Source: a virus
Length of the DNA: 30,204 nucleotides
IMG/VR virus record: IMGVR_UViG_3300046816_000177
Coordinates: 1 to 30,204 of that record
Strand: one strand, 5' to 3'
Numbering within the stretch: the first letter of the stretch is position 1; every line of letters begins with the position of its first letter. Positions 15,588 to 23,269 of this stretch are shown piece by piece. The notes under the pieces are model-generated. The model searched no databases. It was not told the DNA's origin and worked only from the letters and a program-made list of their open reading frames with translations. The translations under genes were made by a program, and so were the position numbers.

Positions 15588-16619
15588 ATGTCCACGTTTG
15601 GAATCCCGATCGGTTGGACGAAGGTTCGCGAGACCATTTACTCGGCGAACGATACATGGGCGCCAAATGGGCGGACGTTGCTGGTCGACGTCGAGGCCGT
15701 AGGCTGCGGCGGATCGGGCGGCGGTGGCGGTGCTGATGTCAATCAATTTGGTTCTGCCGGCGGCGCGGGTGCTCGCGTTCGTCGTCGATTCTTCCTCACG
15801 TCTCTGACCGCGACGGTAGCGATCACGTGTCAGGCCGCTCCTACGGGGGCCGCTGCGACCGCAGATGGCACGGCAGGCGGCTACGCTGCATTCGGAGCCT
15901 ACGTCACTGCATACGGCGGCGGTGGTGGCTCGGGCAGCGGTAGCGGGCTTGGCGGCGGCGCGGGCGGTGGCTGGATGGGGGCTGGTGGCACGGTCAACAC
16001 CGGCATCGGCGGTGCTCCGAGCATGGCACCCGTTGGCGGCGCCGGCATCGACAACATTGGATTCGGCGGTGGTGGTAATCGAGGTGCAGCTCAGGTCTGG
16101 GCGCGTGGTGCGGTGTGGGGCGGTCCGAGCGGCGGCTTCGCGACTTCAGGTCAGCCCGACACCGCGTATCAAGGCGCTCGCGGCTTCCTTGGTCCTGGCG
16201 GTGGCGGCGGCGGTGGTTCGGTCAACGGCAATCCCACTCAAGGGCAGGCCGGCGGCAGCTCCGGTCCGTGGACGGCAGCTAAACCCGTCGCCGACCCGTC
16301 CCGACTCGGCGGTGGCGGTGCCGGCGGTGTCGGCACGACGGGCGCCGATGGCACCGGGGGCGCCAATGGGGACGGCTTCACGCTCGGCGCTGGCGGCGGC
16401 GGTGGCACCTACAACACCGGTGGTACGGGCGGCAAGGGAGCCTCCGGCGGCTATCCTGGCGGCGGAGGTGGCGGCGGTGGATCGAGCGCTACGACGGGCG
16501 GCGCAGGCGGCTCGGGCGGCGGCTCACAGGTGCGTGTCACCGAGTGGGGGCCGCCCGCCTCCGATGCCTGGATGCCGCTTCAACAACGGCAGCAGCTCCG
16601 CACCCTTCTCTGCATGTGA
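15588..16619 (+). CDS. Polyglycine-rich tail adhesin-type protein 2
   Basis: A 343-residue protein, related in plan to the one before it but not a simple copy. The N-terminal module is IPIGWTKVRETIYSANDTWA then PNGRTLLVDVEAVGCGGSGG. From about residue 100 on come Gly runs with spacers carrying aromatic and charged residues (AQVWARGAVWGGPSGG, DTAYQGARGFLGPGG, RLGGGGAGGVG). The C-terminus returns to VRVTEWGPPASDAWMPL. The expected fold is a polyglycine II sandwich adhesin. Two adjacent genes of this class suggest two receptor specificities or a heteromeric tip. Confidence 0.82.
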   Translation: MSTFGIPIGWTKVRETIYSANDTWAPNGRTLLVDVEAVGCGGSGGGGGADVNQFGSAGGAGARVRRRFFLTSLTATVAITCQAAPTGAAATADGTAGGYAAFGAYVTAYGGGGGSGSGSGLGGGAGGGWMGAGGTVNTGIGGAPSMAPVGGAGIDNIGFGGGGNRGAAQVWARGAVWGGPSGGFATSGQPDTAYQGARGFLGPGGGGGGGSVNGNPTQGQAGGSSGPWTAAKPVADPSRLGGGGAGGVGTTGADGTGGANGDGFTLGAGGGGGTYNTGGTGGKGASGGYPGGGGGGGGSSATTGGAGGSGGGSQVRVTEWGPPASDAWMPLQQRQQLRTLLCM

Positions 16620-16628
16620 AAGCAAACC

Positions 16629-17096
16629 ATGGGACGACTTTACACAGCGGTTTTTCAGGCCGTGGCCGTCACGGCCGCACAGGATCTGATCTCGTTGCTC
16701 ACGACGGCAGCGAGCCCGGTGCGCGTGCACTACTTCTCGTGCGGGCAGTCGTCGGACTTCGGCGACGCCCAAGACGAACTTCTCCGCATTCGGATCCAGC
16801 GCGGAATGACGACGGTCGGCAGCGGCGGGACCGTTCCGGCCGTGAACCCGATCGATGCTGCCAACACGATGGCCGCCGCCACGGTCGCGCGCGCGAACGA
16901 CACGACGGCGGCGAGCGCTGGCACGATCACACAAATCTGGGAAGAGTGTTTCAACGTGCGAGCGGGCTACATCTTCATGCCGACTCCGGAGATGCGTCCG
17001 ACCATCGCGGTGAGCACGCGGCTCGCATTCAACCTGGTAGCCGCCCCAGCCGATTCTCTGACGATGAGCGGCACGATCGTCTTCGAGGAATACTGA
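16629..17096 (+). CDS. Conserved phage virion-type protein (unknown role)
   Basis: A 155-residue protein. The pattern is one I recognise from phage genomes without an assigned function: MGRLYTAVFQAVAVTAAQDL at the start, HYFSCGQSSDFGDAQDELLR, RIQRGMTTVGSGGTVPAVNP, and a C-terminal strand pair (LTMSGTIVFEEY). The single-domain size and beta-rich C-terminus fit a small capsid- or fibre-decorating protein. It lies between the polyglycine genes and the repeat protein. Confidence 0.72.
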   Translation: MGRLYTAVFQAVAVTAAQDLISLLTTAASPVRVHYFSCGQSSDFGDAQDELLRIRIQRGMTTVGSGGTVPAVNPIDAANTMAAATVARANDTTAASAGTITQIWEECFNVRAGYIFMPTPEMRPTIAVSTRLAFNLVAAPADSLTMSGTIVFEEY

Positions 17097-17106
17097 GAAA
17101 CGCGCG

Positions 17107-19425
17107 ATGAGCTACGTTTTCCGCCGCCCGTTCTTTCGCTCGCAACGCGCGCCCATCATCGCCGCGCTGACGGCGGCGTCTGGGTTCACCGGTAGCGCGG
17201 ATGCGGCGATCTCGCCATTCGCCTGCACGGCGAGCGGCACCGTCACCTTCGACGGTTCCGCATCTGCCGCGATGTCCGCGTTTGCCGCCAGCGGGGTGGC
17301 CGCCGAAGCTTTCACTGGCACGGGGAACTCTGCTGAGAGCCCATTTGCCTGCTCGAGTTCAGGCGCCGAGGAATTCACCGGGACCGGTTCTGCGGCGTGC
17401 TCCTCATTCGCCGCCGATGCGAGCGGGATCGCTGCGGACTTCTTCGGGGCCGCAAGCTCCGCCATTAGCTCTTTCGCATGCGATGCGACTGCCGCGGAGA
17501 CGTTCTCCGGATCGGCAAGCGCCGCCCTGTCGAGCTTCGCCTGCACGGCCTCCGGGGCTGAGGAATTCGCATGCACGACAACGGCGGCCCTATCTCCATT
17601 TGCCTGCACGGCCTCGGCCAGCGAAGCCTTCGACGGCTCGGCCTCGGCAGCTCTCTTCCCATTCGCCGCGACCGCAGCGGGCTCCGAGGAGTTCAGCTGC
17701 ACGGCGAACGCCGCAGCGTCACCCTTCGGCTGCAGCGCCTCTGCGGAGGAGACGTTCTCGGCGAGCGCGACAGCAGCCCTGGCGTCGTTCGACTGCACGG
17801 GGGACGCGAGCGAATCATTCTCCTGCACGGCTAGCGCGGCAACTTCGCCGTTTGATTGCGATGCCTCGGGTAGCCGGTCGGAGTTTTTCGGCTCCGCTGA
17901 TGCGGCATTCTCACCGTTCGCATGTGCTGCCTCCGGTTCGGAAATTTTCGACGGATCCGCCTCGGCTGCCTGCTCTTCGTTCGATGCAAGCGCTACGGGC
18001 GCCGAATCCTTCGAAGGGAGCGCGAGTGCGGCCTGCTTGCCATTCGACGCGGATGGTACGGGGGCGACTGGCGTCAGCTTCACGAGCACTGCGTCGTGCG
18101 CCGTTTCACCGTTCGCAGCCGATGCTACGGCCTCGGAGATCTTCGACGGATCCGCGTCAGCCGTATTCGCTCCTTTCGCCTGTGCGGCGTCGGGCGCCGA
18201 GACGTTTTCCGGAGCCGCCTCGGCGGCATGTTCGCCGTTCGCGGCAACGGCCTCGGGATCCGAAAGCTTCACCGCCACTGCCTCAGCGGCTTGCCAGCCC
18301 TTTGATGCCGATGCGACTGGCACCGCCCAGGCGGGCTTCACCTGCACGGCCTCGTGCGCCGCGTCTCCATTCGCTGCGAGCGCAACCGGTGAGGAAATCT
18401 TTACCGGTTCGGCTGCCGCCGCCATTGCACAGTTCGCATGCACCGCTTCCGGAGCGGAGGACTTCGACGGATCCGCGACCGCGGCATGCGTGCCATTCGA
18501 CGCGGCTGCCACCGGGGCGGTGGGGACGAGCTTTACGAGCACGGCGTCGGCTGCCGTCTCGCCCTTCGCCGCGGCAGCGTCAGCCAAGGAGACGTTCGCC
18601 TCGACGGCAACGGCTGCCGTTCAGCCCTTCGCCTGCACGGTCGCAGCCCTCGAGACGTTCACCGGGACCGGCTCGGTCGCTTCCCAGCGGTTCGCCTGCG
18701 CGGCAGCGGGTATCAACCTCCTCGCGATCACGAGTTCGGGATCGGCCGCGTTGTCGCGATTCGCTTGCTCTGGATCGGGCGCGGAGGCGTATTCCTCGAC
18801 GGGCGCGGCGGCTGTAAAGCCATTCGGCGCGACCGCTACGGCGAAAGAGACCTTCTCGGGTGCCGCTATGGCCGTCGAGCAGCCCTTCGCCGCGGCAGCC
18901 TCGGGGGTCTACGATCCGTCCGTCCACGCGACCGGGAGCGCGGCTGCCTCGCGCTTCGGTGCGACGGCGACAGGGGCCGAATCGTTCACGAGCTCGGCGA
19001 CAGCCTCGTGCTCGCCGTTCGGCGCGCATGCAACGGCATCGCAGGGGATCAGCGGTTCGGCCTCCGTGGCCGTTCAGCCGTTCGCGTGCCTGGCGGACGC
19101 GGCGCTCGTCTTCGCCTGCACGGGTTCCGCCTCGACGGCGAGCTTCGCAGCATCGACCGCTGCCCTCGAATCGTTCTACGCTTCCGGCTCCGCCGCGCTG
19201 CACCCGTTCGGCTGCTCTGCTGGCGCCCACAACTTCTCGCCGATACTGCCCGTCCCCGGGCATCACTATCCGCTCGGCGGCAAGGCGGAGGCTCTCCGGC
19301 TCCTCGGCGGCGCACCGGTCGAGCGGATTGTCTTCGGTGAACGAGTCCACAAACTGACGCTTGGCGGCGCAGAGGTCGCTCCAATCTTCCTCGGTGGGCC
19401 GCCCGCGCGAAAGAAAACCGTATGA
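17107..19425 (+). CDS. Giant 21-residue-repeat virion-type protein, unknown family
   Basis: A 772-residue protein. After a 23-residue basic N-terminus (MSYVFRRPFFRSQRAPI), residues 24-705 divide without remainder into 32 units. Most are 21 residues; longer ones are 22-23. A representative unit is SGAETFSGAASAACSPFAATA: Phe at position 6, Gly near 8, Cys or Ala at 14, Pro-Phe at 16-17, Cys or Ala at 19. The final 67 residues are different, with several LGG turns (HYPLGG, LRLLGG, KLTLGG, IFLGG). The strict period and alternating small/hydrophobic residues suggest a beta-solenoid or beta-rich fibre shaft, possibly with Cys ladders. Its position among adhesin genes supports a fibre role. I know no family match. 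Confidence 0.82.
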   Translation: MSYVFRRPFFRSQRAPIIAALTAASGFTGSADAAISPFACTASGTVTFDGSASAAMSAFAASGVAAEAFTGTGNSAESPFACSSSGAEEFTGTGSAACSSFAADASGIAADFFGAASSAISSFACDATAAETFSGSASAALSSFACTASGAEEFACTTTAALSPFACTASASEAFDGSASAALFPFAATAAGSEEFSCTANAAASPFGCSASAEETFSASATAALASFDCTGDASESFSCTASAATSPFDCDASGSRSEFFGSADAAFSPFACAASGSEIFDGSASAACSSFDASATGAESFEGSASAACLPFDADGTGATGVSFTSTASCAVSPFAADATASEIFDGSASAVFAPFACAASGAETFSGAASAACSPFAATASGSESFTATASAACQPFDADATGTAQAGFTCTASCAASPFAASATGEEIFTGSAAAAIAQFACTASGAEDFDGSATAACVPFDAAATGAVGTSFTSTASAAVSPFAAAASAKETFASTATAAVQPFACTVAALETFTGTGSVASQRFACAAAGINLLAITSSGSAALSRFACSGSGAEAYSSTGAAAVKPFGATATAKETFSGAAMAVEQPFAAAASGVYDPSVHATGSAAASRFGATATGAESFTSSATASCSPFGAHATASQGISGSASVAVQPFACLADAALVFACTGSASTASFAASTAALESFYASGSAALHPFGCSAGAHNFSPILPVPGHHYPLGGKAEALRLLGGAPVERIVFGERVHKLTLGGAEVAPIFLGGPPARKKTV
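17176..19221 (+). repeat. 32 tandem protein-level repeats (about 63-69 bp each)
   Basis: The units diverge at DNA level but stay in frame, and all keep the F...G.A.AA..PF layout. Units 15, 19 and 22 share an extended 23-residue form (TGATGVSF, TGTAQAGF, TGAVGTSF), which repeats at intervals of four and three units. That suggests higher-order duplication blocks. Confidence 0.88.
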
Positions 19426-19718
19426 CCTCAGTCGTTCAAGACCCGAGCGGGATCATCAAATACACCGGCACGTGGAAGCTGCGCTTTCCCGAGGGGGACA
19501 TCGCGGATTCGACGTGGGCGGTCACCGACAGCGATGACCTGCCGAGCGATGACCTCGTGATTTCCGGCAACGGCTTCAGTGGTCTCGACGTCGCGTGGAC
19601 GGTCACGTGCGCGGGGGACGTGGTCGTCGGCGCCGTCTACGACGTGACCAATCACGTCATCATGGCGGACGGGCAGGAAGACGACTGGACGATCCGCTAC
19701 ACGATTCGACAGCGATAG
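19422..19718 (+). CDS. Small phage protein of Ig-like type
   Basis: A 98-residue protein overlapping the repeat protein stop by four bases (ATGA). The pattern is DPSGIIKYTGTWKLRFPEGD, IADSTWAVTDSDDL, ISGNGFSGLDVAWTVTCAGD and VYDVTNHVIMADGQEDDWTI. It is of a kind seen in many phage genomes, with 'dp..vldY..dW...L..gdtI..StW' and a C-terminal strand after 'TNhv.t..Gq.d'. It is predicted to be a compact beta-sandwich. The exact role is unknown; it is probably virion-associated. Confidence 0.75.
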   Translation: MTSVVQDPSGIIKYTGTWKLRFPEGDIADSTWAVTDSDDLPSDDLVISGNGFSGLDVAWTVTCAGDVVVGAVYDVTNHVIMADGQEDDWTIRYTIRQR

Positions 19719-19731
19719 AAGGAGAGTTTCC

Positions 19732-20391
19732 ATGCTTCCATTCCTCCAACAGTTCCGCACTTACCTCGACGCGATTCAGCCCGGGCTCTTCAATGCCTCG
19801 TTGGCTGGGCTCCTGTTCGCCGCGTTGTGGCTGCTCCGCAAGTTCAAGCCGCTGTTCTTCGCGAAGCTGCCGCCGTCGCTCCAGGCATGGCCAGCGCTCG
19901 CCACCGGGGCAGTGATTGCGGCGCTCTCGGCCTCGACGGACGGGAACCTCGGAGGCGCTGTGCTGAACGCACTCGGCATGGCGTTCACGGGTCTGCTCTC
20001 TGGCGTCATGGCGAGCGGGATTCATCGCACCCTGAAAGAGAGCGCACTCCCGTACGGGACTTCGGACGTGCCTCCGAAGAAGTCACCGACGCCGCTCGTC
20101 GGCATCGTGTGGCTGGTGGCGCTGCTTGGGGTCTGTGGGTGCGGCTCGTTCCTGCATGTCGCCGATCCGACGATCGACGACGACATCAGCAAGCTTTGCT
20201 CGACGCTCGGAACCGAGAAGACGGCAGCCATCCAAGCCGAGGCTGACAAGCAAAAACTTTCCTTCGATGACGTCAAGCACCTATTCGACGTCGCTTGCGC
20301 ACTCCGCATCAAGCAAGGTCTCGAGCCCGCCAAAGCGGCTGGGCTTGCGGCGGCGCGGCATGAACGCGAGAGCGATGCGGGGACGCCATGA
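19732..20391 (+). CDS. Multi-TM (holin-like) protein joined to a lipoprotein-like domain
   Basis: A 219-residue protein with a strong ribosome binding site (GAAGGAGAG). It has hydrophobic segments near residues 21-36, 53-68 and 74-95, as in holins. These are followed by a hydrophilic hinge (YGTSDVPPKKSPTP) and a fourth hydrophobic stretch, LVGIVWLVALLGVCGCGSF. That stretch looks like a lipoprotein signal, with C137 in a V-C-G-C context. The remaining ~80 residues are soluble and helical with two Cys (C155-type KLCSTLG and DVACALRIKQG). Either this is a genuine fusion of a holin-like membrane domain with a lipoprotein-like domain, or two products arise from one frame. It opens the lysis-type cassette and overlaps the peptidase gene by four bases. 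Confidence 0.72.
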   Translation: MLPFLQQFRTYLDAIQPGLFNASLAGLLFAALWLLRKFKPLFFAKLPPSLQAWPALATGAVIAALSASTDGNLGGAVLNALGMAFTGLLSGVMASGIHRTLKESALPYGTSDVPPKKSPTPLVGIVWLVALLGVCGCGSFLHVADPTIDDDISKLCSTLGTEKTAAIQAEADKQKLSFDDVKHLFDVACALRIKQGLEPAKAAGLAAARHERESDAGTP

Positions 20392-21209
20392 GAGGTCTTG
20401 GTTACGTCCGCGACGTTCCGGATGCTCGCGATCATCTGTTCGCAGCTCATCCAGCATCGGCGGCGTCCATCATCTCGTTCGCAACGAACGATCGGGACGA
20501 CGTCAATCCGAAGAACCAGCTTCAAACGTCGGCATGCTGCGGCAACGGCAGCACCAAGATCTTGCAGCTCTCCTCAATGAAAGCGGGCATTGACTGCCCG
20601 GAGCTTTCCGCACCCTTCGCCTACCGGATGGCGTTGAACCTCGACGGAGTGAACACCGACGAAGGCACGCAAGTCCGACAGGTCGTGAAGGGCATCATGA
20701 ACATGGGAGCGTGCCCCGAGACCGACATGCCCATGACCGCGAAGACCGACATCCTCGCGCAGCCTTCCTTCGCTGCCGAGCATGACGCTTTCGATCGGCG
20801 CGGGCTTCGCGGCTACCACCGAATTGCCGACGGTGATCTCGACGGCGTCCGTCGCGCGCTTGCGGCGGGCTTCGGGCTCGTCGCGGGCTGGGACGTCACC
20901 GAGGCGTTCTGCTCGGCCGATGGCAAGGACGTGATCGGCGCACAGATCGGGCCGATGGCGGGCGGCCACTGCATGGGGATCGTGGGCTACGGCTCCTCGT
21001 CCGACTGGGAGACGCGATACTCGGCGTTCCGCCCGTCGAAGACCTACCCGCTGCTCGGTCGCATCATCGGATCGTGGGGCGGTGATGTGGAGGTCTCGGG
21101 AGAACCGCCGACCCATTACGGCTACAACGGTCGGATCTTCGTCGCTCCGGAATTCCTGGAGCAGGCCACAGACATTTGGGCGCTGGACGTCAGAGGAGAC
21201 GCATCGTGA
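20388..21209 (+). CDS. Papain-like C1 family cysteine peptidase
   Basis: A 273-residue protein without a signal peptide. The active-site segment is NQLQTSACCGNGS: Gln44 precedes Cys50 by six residues, exactly the papain Gln19-Cys25 spacing. The His motif is GGHCMGIVGYG with His194, equivalent to papain H159-AVGYG. The Asn motif, normally NSWG, reads GSWG at 228-231, so the third catalytic position is Gly. The C-terminal YGYNGRIFVAPEFL matches the final strands of the fold. It sits between a holin-like gene and a lipoprotein gene, so a role in cell wall or envelope protein cleavage at lysis is possible, as is virion or host protein processing. Confidence 0.82.
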   Translation: MRGLGYVRDVPDARDHLFAAHPASAASIISFATNDRDDVNPKNQLQTSACCGNGSTKILQLSSMKAGIDCPELSAPFAYRMALNLDGVNTDEGTQVRQVVKGIMNMGACPETDMPMTAKTDILAQPSFAAEHDAFDRRGLRGYHRIADGDLDGVRRALAAGFGLVAGWDVTEAFCSADGKDVIGAQIGPMAGGHCMGIVGYGSSSDWETRYSAFRPSKTYPLLGRIIGSWGGDVEVSGEPPTHYGYNGRIFVAPEFLEQATDIWALDVRGDAS

Positions 21210-21553
21210 AACACATCCTACTTGCCCTCCTCCTGGCCGGCTGCTCGGGTTGCAACTCGACGCCAGTCCCGGTGACGCCCGAGCCCGCTCCGACGCCCAC
21301 AGCGCCCGTGCCGCCCCCTGTGGCCGACGCTGGGCCGGCAGCGGACGCGGCGCGCGGGGATGCTTGCTCGAAGGCATGTGCCCACCTGCGGGCGCTCGGC
21401 TGTCCTGACGGCCAGCCCACTGCGGCTGGCAGCTCCTGCGAGACCGTCTGCCGCTCGGACCGCTCCAAGCTAGAGGCGCGGCTCACGGCGGCATATCTGG
21501 GGTGTCTTGCGTCGGTAAAGGCTTGCGCTGACGAGGTTCTGTGCAGACGCTGA
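21206..21553 (+). CDS. Small Pro-rich, Cys-rich outer-membrane lipoprotein (o-spanin candidate)
   Basis: A 115-residue protein starting with the GTG at 21206, which overlaps the peptidase stop (GTGA) and is preceded by GAGGAGA. An upstream codon at 21176 would place an Arg-rich stretch before the signal peptide. The signal peptide is MKHILLALLLAGC with lipobox LAGC (C13). A Pro-rich linker follows (STPVPVTPEPAPTPTAPVPP), then a domain with eight Cys (54, 58, 66, 78, 82, 100, 107, 113), likely four disulfides. Pro-rich small lipoproteins in lysis cassettes recall Rz1-type outer-membrane spanins, but Rz1 lacks such a Cys domain, so the role is tentative. Confidence 0.75.
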   Translation: MKHILLALLLAGCSGCNSTPVPVTPEPAPTPTAPVPPPVADAGPAADAARGDACSKACAHLRALGCPDGQPTAAGSSCETVCRSDRSKLEARLTAAYLGCLASVKACADEVLCRR

Positions 21554-21681
21554 TCCGTGGCGCCCGCTTCGCCTGGGATCTAACCGTCGTCTTCGCCCTC
21601 GGCTTCCGAGACGACTGGCGCGAGATCAGGCGCGAGGCACGTTCCGACCTGCGCAGCGTGACGCGCGGGACTCCGGATTGA
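21541..21681 (+). CDS. Possible 46-residue small protein
   Basis: A short frame starting with GTG at 21541, overlapping the lipoprotein stop by 13 bases and ending three bases before the next ATG. The product begins MQTLIRGARFAWDLTVVFAL, a weakly hydrophobic amphipathic segment, then a strongly charged stretch GFRDDWREIRREARSDLRSV. It fills the only gap in an otherwise tightly packed cassette, which is the main reason to believe it. No family is recognised and no clear ribosome binding site is seen. Confidence 0.42.
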   Translation: MQTLIRGARFAWDLTVVFALGFRDDWREIRREARSDLRSVTRGTPD

Positions 21682-21684
21682 GCC

Positions 21685-21966
21685 ATGTCTGCCTCGCAAT
21701 CGCTGAAACGAGCCTTGATCTGCCTGCGCGCCGTGATCGCGAAATATCCATCGGACCAAGACTTGCGCGAGGCTGAGACCGTTTTTGTGGAAGAGATTGC
21801 CGAGCTCACTCCACGCGACCCGTTCGCGATTCCTACCCCAGTCGTCCGCCCGTCGCGCCAGAGCTCCGCAGGGTTCCGCGCTGCCACTGAAGATCTAAAG
21901 GCAGCAAGCGAAGCCGCGAAGGCGAAGACGCGGCGGAAATCGTTGCCTCCGAAAAGGGCCACATGA
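21685..21966 (+). CDS. Unknown small protein of the lysis-type cassette
   Basis: A 93-residue protein. The N-terminal half is helical (SQSLKRALICLRAVIAKYPS, then EAETVFVEEIAELTP), followed by a Pro-rich hinge and a basic Lys/Arg-rich C-terminus. No signal or TM segment is seen. It overlaps the following gene by ATGA, so the two are probably co-translated. I do not recognise it. Confidence 0.65.
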   Translation: MSASQSLKRALICLRAVIAKYPSDQDLREAETVFVEEIAELTPRDPFAIPTPVVRPSRQSSAGFRAATEDLKAASEAAKAKTRRKSLPPKRAT

Positions 21967-22664
21967 CCGCGCAATTCATTGACGACCTGCTGACCCCGGT
22001 TTCTGTCGATGCGCTGCTCCTGGCGCTGCACGGCGGCTACGTTCGCGTCATGGGCGCAGCAACCGACAAGGTGCCATGCCTTGCCGCACTCGGTGCGCAG
22101 CTCTGCCTCGAGAGCGGGAACGGGCAGCTGGCGCATCGGTTCAACTGGGGAAACCGGAAACGCCCAGCGGACTGGGATGGACTCTTCACTCGTTTTCAGT
22201 GTGACGAAATATTCGACCGACAGACTGCGGATCGCGCGAAGACGCTCGGCCCATGCGCGGTCACGTTGTGGCGTGGCGGCCCGCTGTATCGCGTCGTACT
22301 CTTCCCGCCTCACCCCTGGTCAGAATTCGTGGCGTTCGTGACGGCGGATGAGGGAGCCGCCGACTATATCTCCCTGCTGGCGTGCTCCGACCGATACCGG
22401 GCCGCGTGGCACTGCGCGTACGCCGGGGATGCCGCGGGCTTCTCGCTCGCCTTGGGGAGGGCCAAGTATTACACCGCGGACGTCGAGCCCTACACCAAGG
22501 GCCTGGTGTCGATCGCGGCGCGTATCCTGCCCGCGTGTGAGCGCATTGCGAACGGGCTCGATCACGGGCTCACGGACGAGGATCGCGCGTTCATTGAGGC
22601 AACTGTCTACGAGACGATCCTAGACCATGGCGATAAAACCACGCCTCTCCCTCCAGCAGCATGA
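21963..22664 (+). CDS. Peptidoglycan hydrolase, glucosaminidase-like endolysin
   Basis: A 233-residue protein. The core segment AALGAQLCLESGNGQLAHRF followed by NWGNRK has the 'E-S/T-G-x-G ... H-x-x-N-x-GN-x-K' pattern of glucosaminidase/transglycosylase lysozyme-like folds, with Glu50 as likely catalytic acid. Further on, ALGRAKYYTADVEPYTKGLV matches the 'gYyTad..Y...v' segment of such enzymes. It lacks a signal peptide, so it would need a holin or other release. It should cut peptidoglycan glycan chains at lysis, or act as a tail lysin. Its neighbours in the cassette favour endolysin. Confidence 0.75.
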   Translation: MTAQFIDDLLTPVSVDALLLALHGGYVRVMGAATDKVPCLAALGAQLCLESGNGQLAHRFNWGNRKRPADWDGLFTRFQCDEIFDRQTADRAKTLGPCAVTLWRGGPLYRVVLFPPHPWSEFVAFVTADEGAADYISLLACSDRYRAAWHCAYAGDAAGFSLALGRAKYYTADVEPYTKGLVSIAARILPACERIANGLDHGLTDEDRAFIEATVYETILDHGDKTTPLPPAA

Positions 22665-23269
22665 TGACCGATCCACATAATCGCCGTCTGACTCCGACGC
22701 CCTGGGACACACTCCATCAATCCTCGATGCCACCTACCGACGATAAGCCCGACAGTGACCGCATAGCCGCACCCGACGACATGCCGCACGAGCATCGGGA
22801 CACCGATAGAGCAGCAGCGATTGAAGAGGCGGAATTCCAGGAAAACACCCCGGTGGACCGCGGCGAGGAAGAGCCGCCGACCACGCTCGATGTTCTGCTC
22901 CACGAGATTCGATTCTCGCGAAACGACATCGACACGAAGATCATGGGGCTGGCGAGCCGGTTCACGGACCTTCAAAGCGTGCTCCTTCACGTGCTGCATT
23001 CGCAAAACGTGCAGGGTGAACGGTCGCTCGCATCTGAAGAAACGGTTTACAACGCTGCGATCGAGATGCGAAAAGCGGCGACTCCTGAGCGTGGCGATAG
23101 CCCGGAGATGGCCACGCTGAAAGTAAAGCTGCTCGTCTTCGCCAACGTGCTCGGCGGCAATCCACCACGGAAACGCAGTCTCGCTATCAGCGAGATCGAG
23201 AAGCTGCTTACCGATCGCACTAGTCCGGCGTCGCCCGGGTCGAGCAAGGGCAAGAGACGCGGTGGCTGA
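22661..23269 (+). CDS. Unknown acidic/coiled protein
   Basis: A 202-residue protein starting in an ATGATGA overlap with the preceding stop; the second ATG (22664) is equally possible. Residues 1-75 are acidic, Pro-rich and probably disordered. Residues 78-150 are helical (LLHEIRFSRNDIDTKIMGLA, SEETVYNAAIEMRKAATPE). The last part is basic (SKGKRRGG). There is no TM or catalytic motif. It overlaps the next gene by eight bases. Confidence 0.66.
   Translation: MMTDPHNRRLTPTPWDTLHQSSMPPTDDKPDSDRIAAPDDMPHEHRDTDRAAAIEEAEFQENTPVDRGEEEPPTTLDVLLHEIRFSRNDIDTKIMGLASRFTDLQSVLLHVLHSQNVQGERSLASEETVYNAAIEMRKAATPERGDSPEMATLKVKLLVFANVLGGNPPRKRSLAISEIEKLLTDRTSPASPGSSKGKRRGG

Noticed and set aside
17112-18817. 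Long open frames on both strands across the repeat gene (538 residues on plus, 491 on minus)
   Set aside because: They are by-products of the periodic GC-rich repeat; composition is Arg/Pro/Ser-rich or Ala/Glu-rich, there is no start signal, and the 772-residue frame keeps the regular protein repeat.
17176-19221. CRISPR-like or satellite DNA array
   Set aside because: The periodicity is of the encoded protein, units differ at DNA level and there are no spacers.
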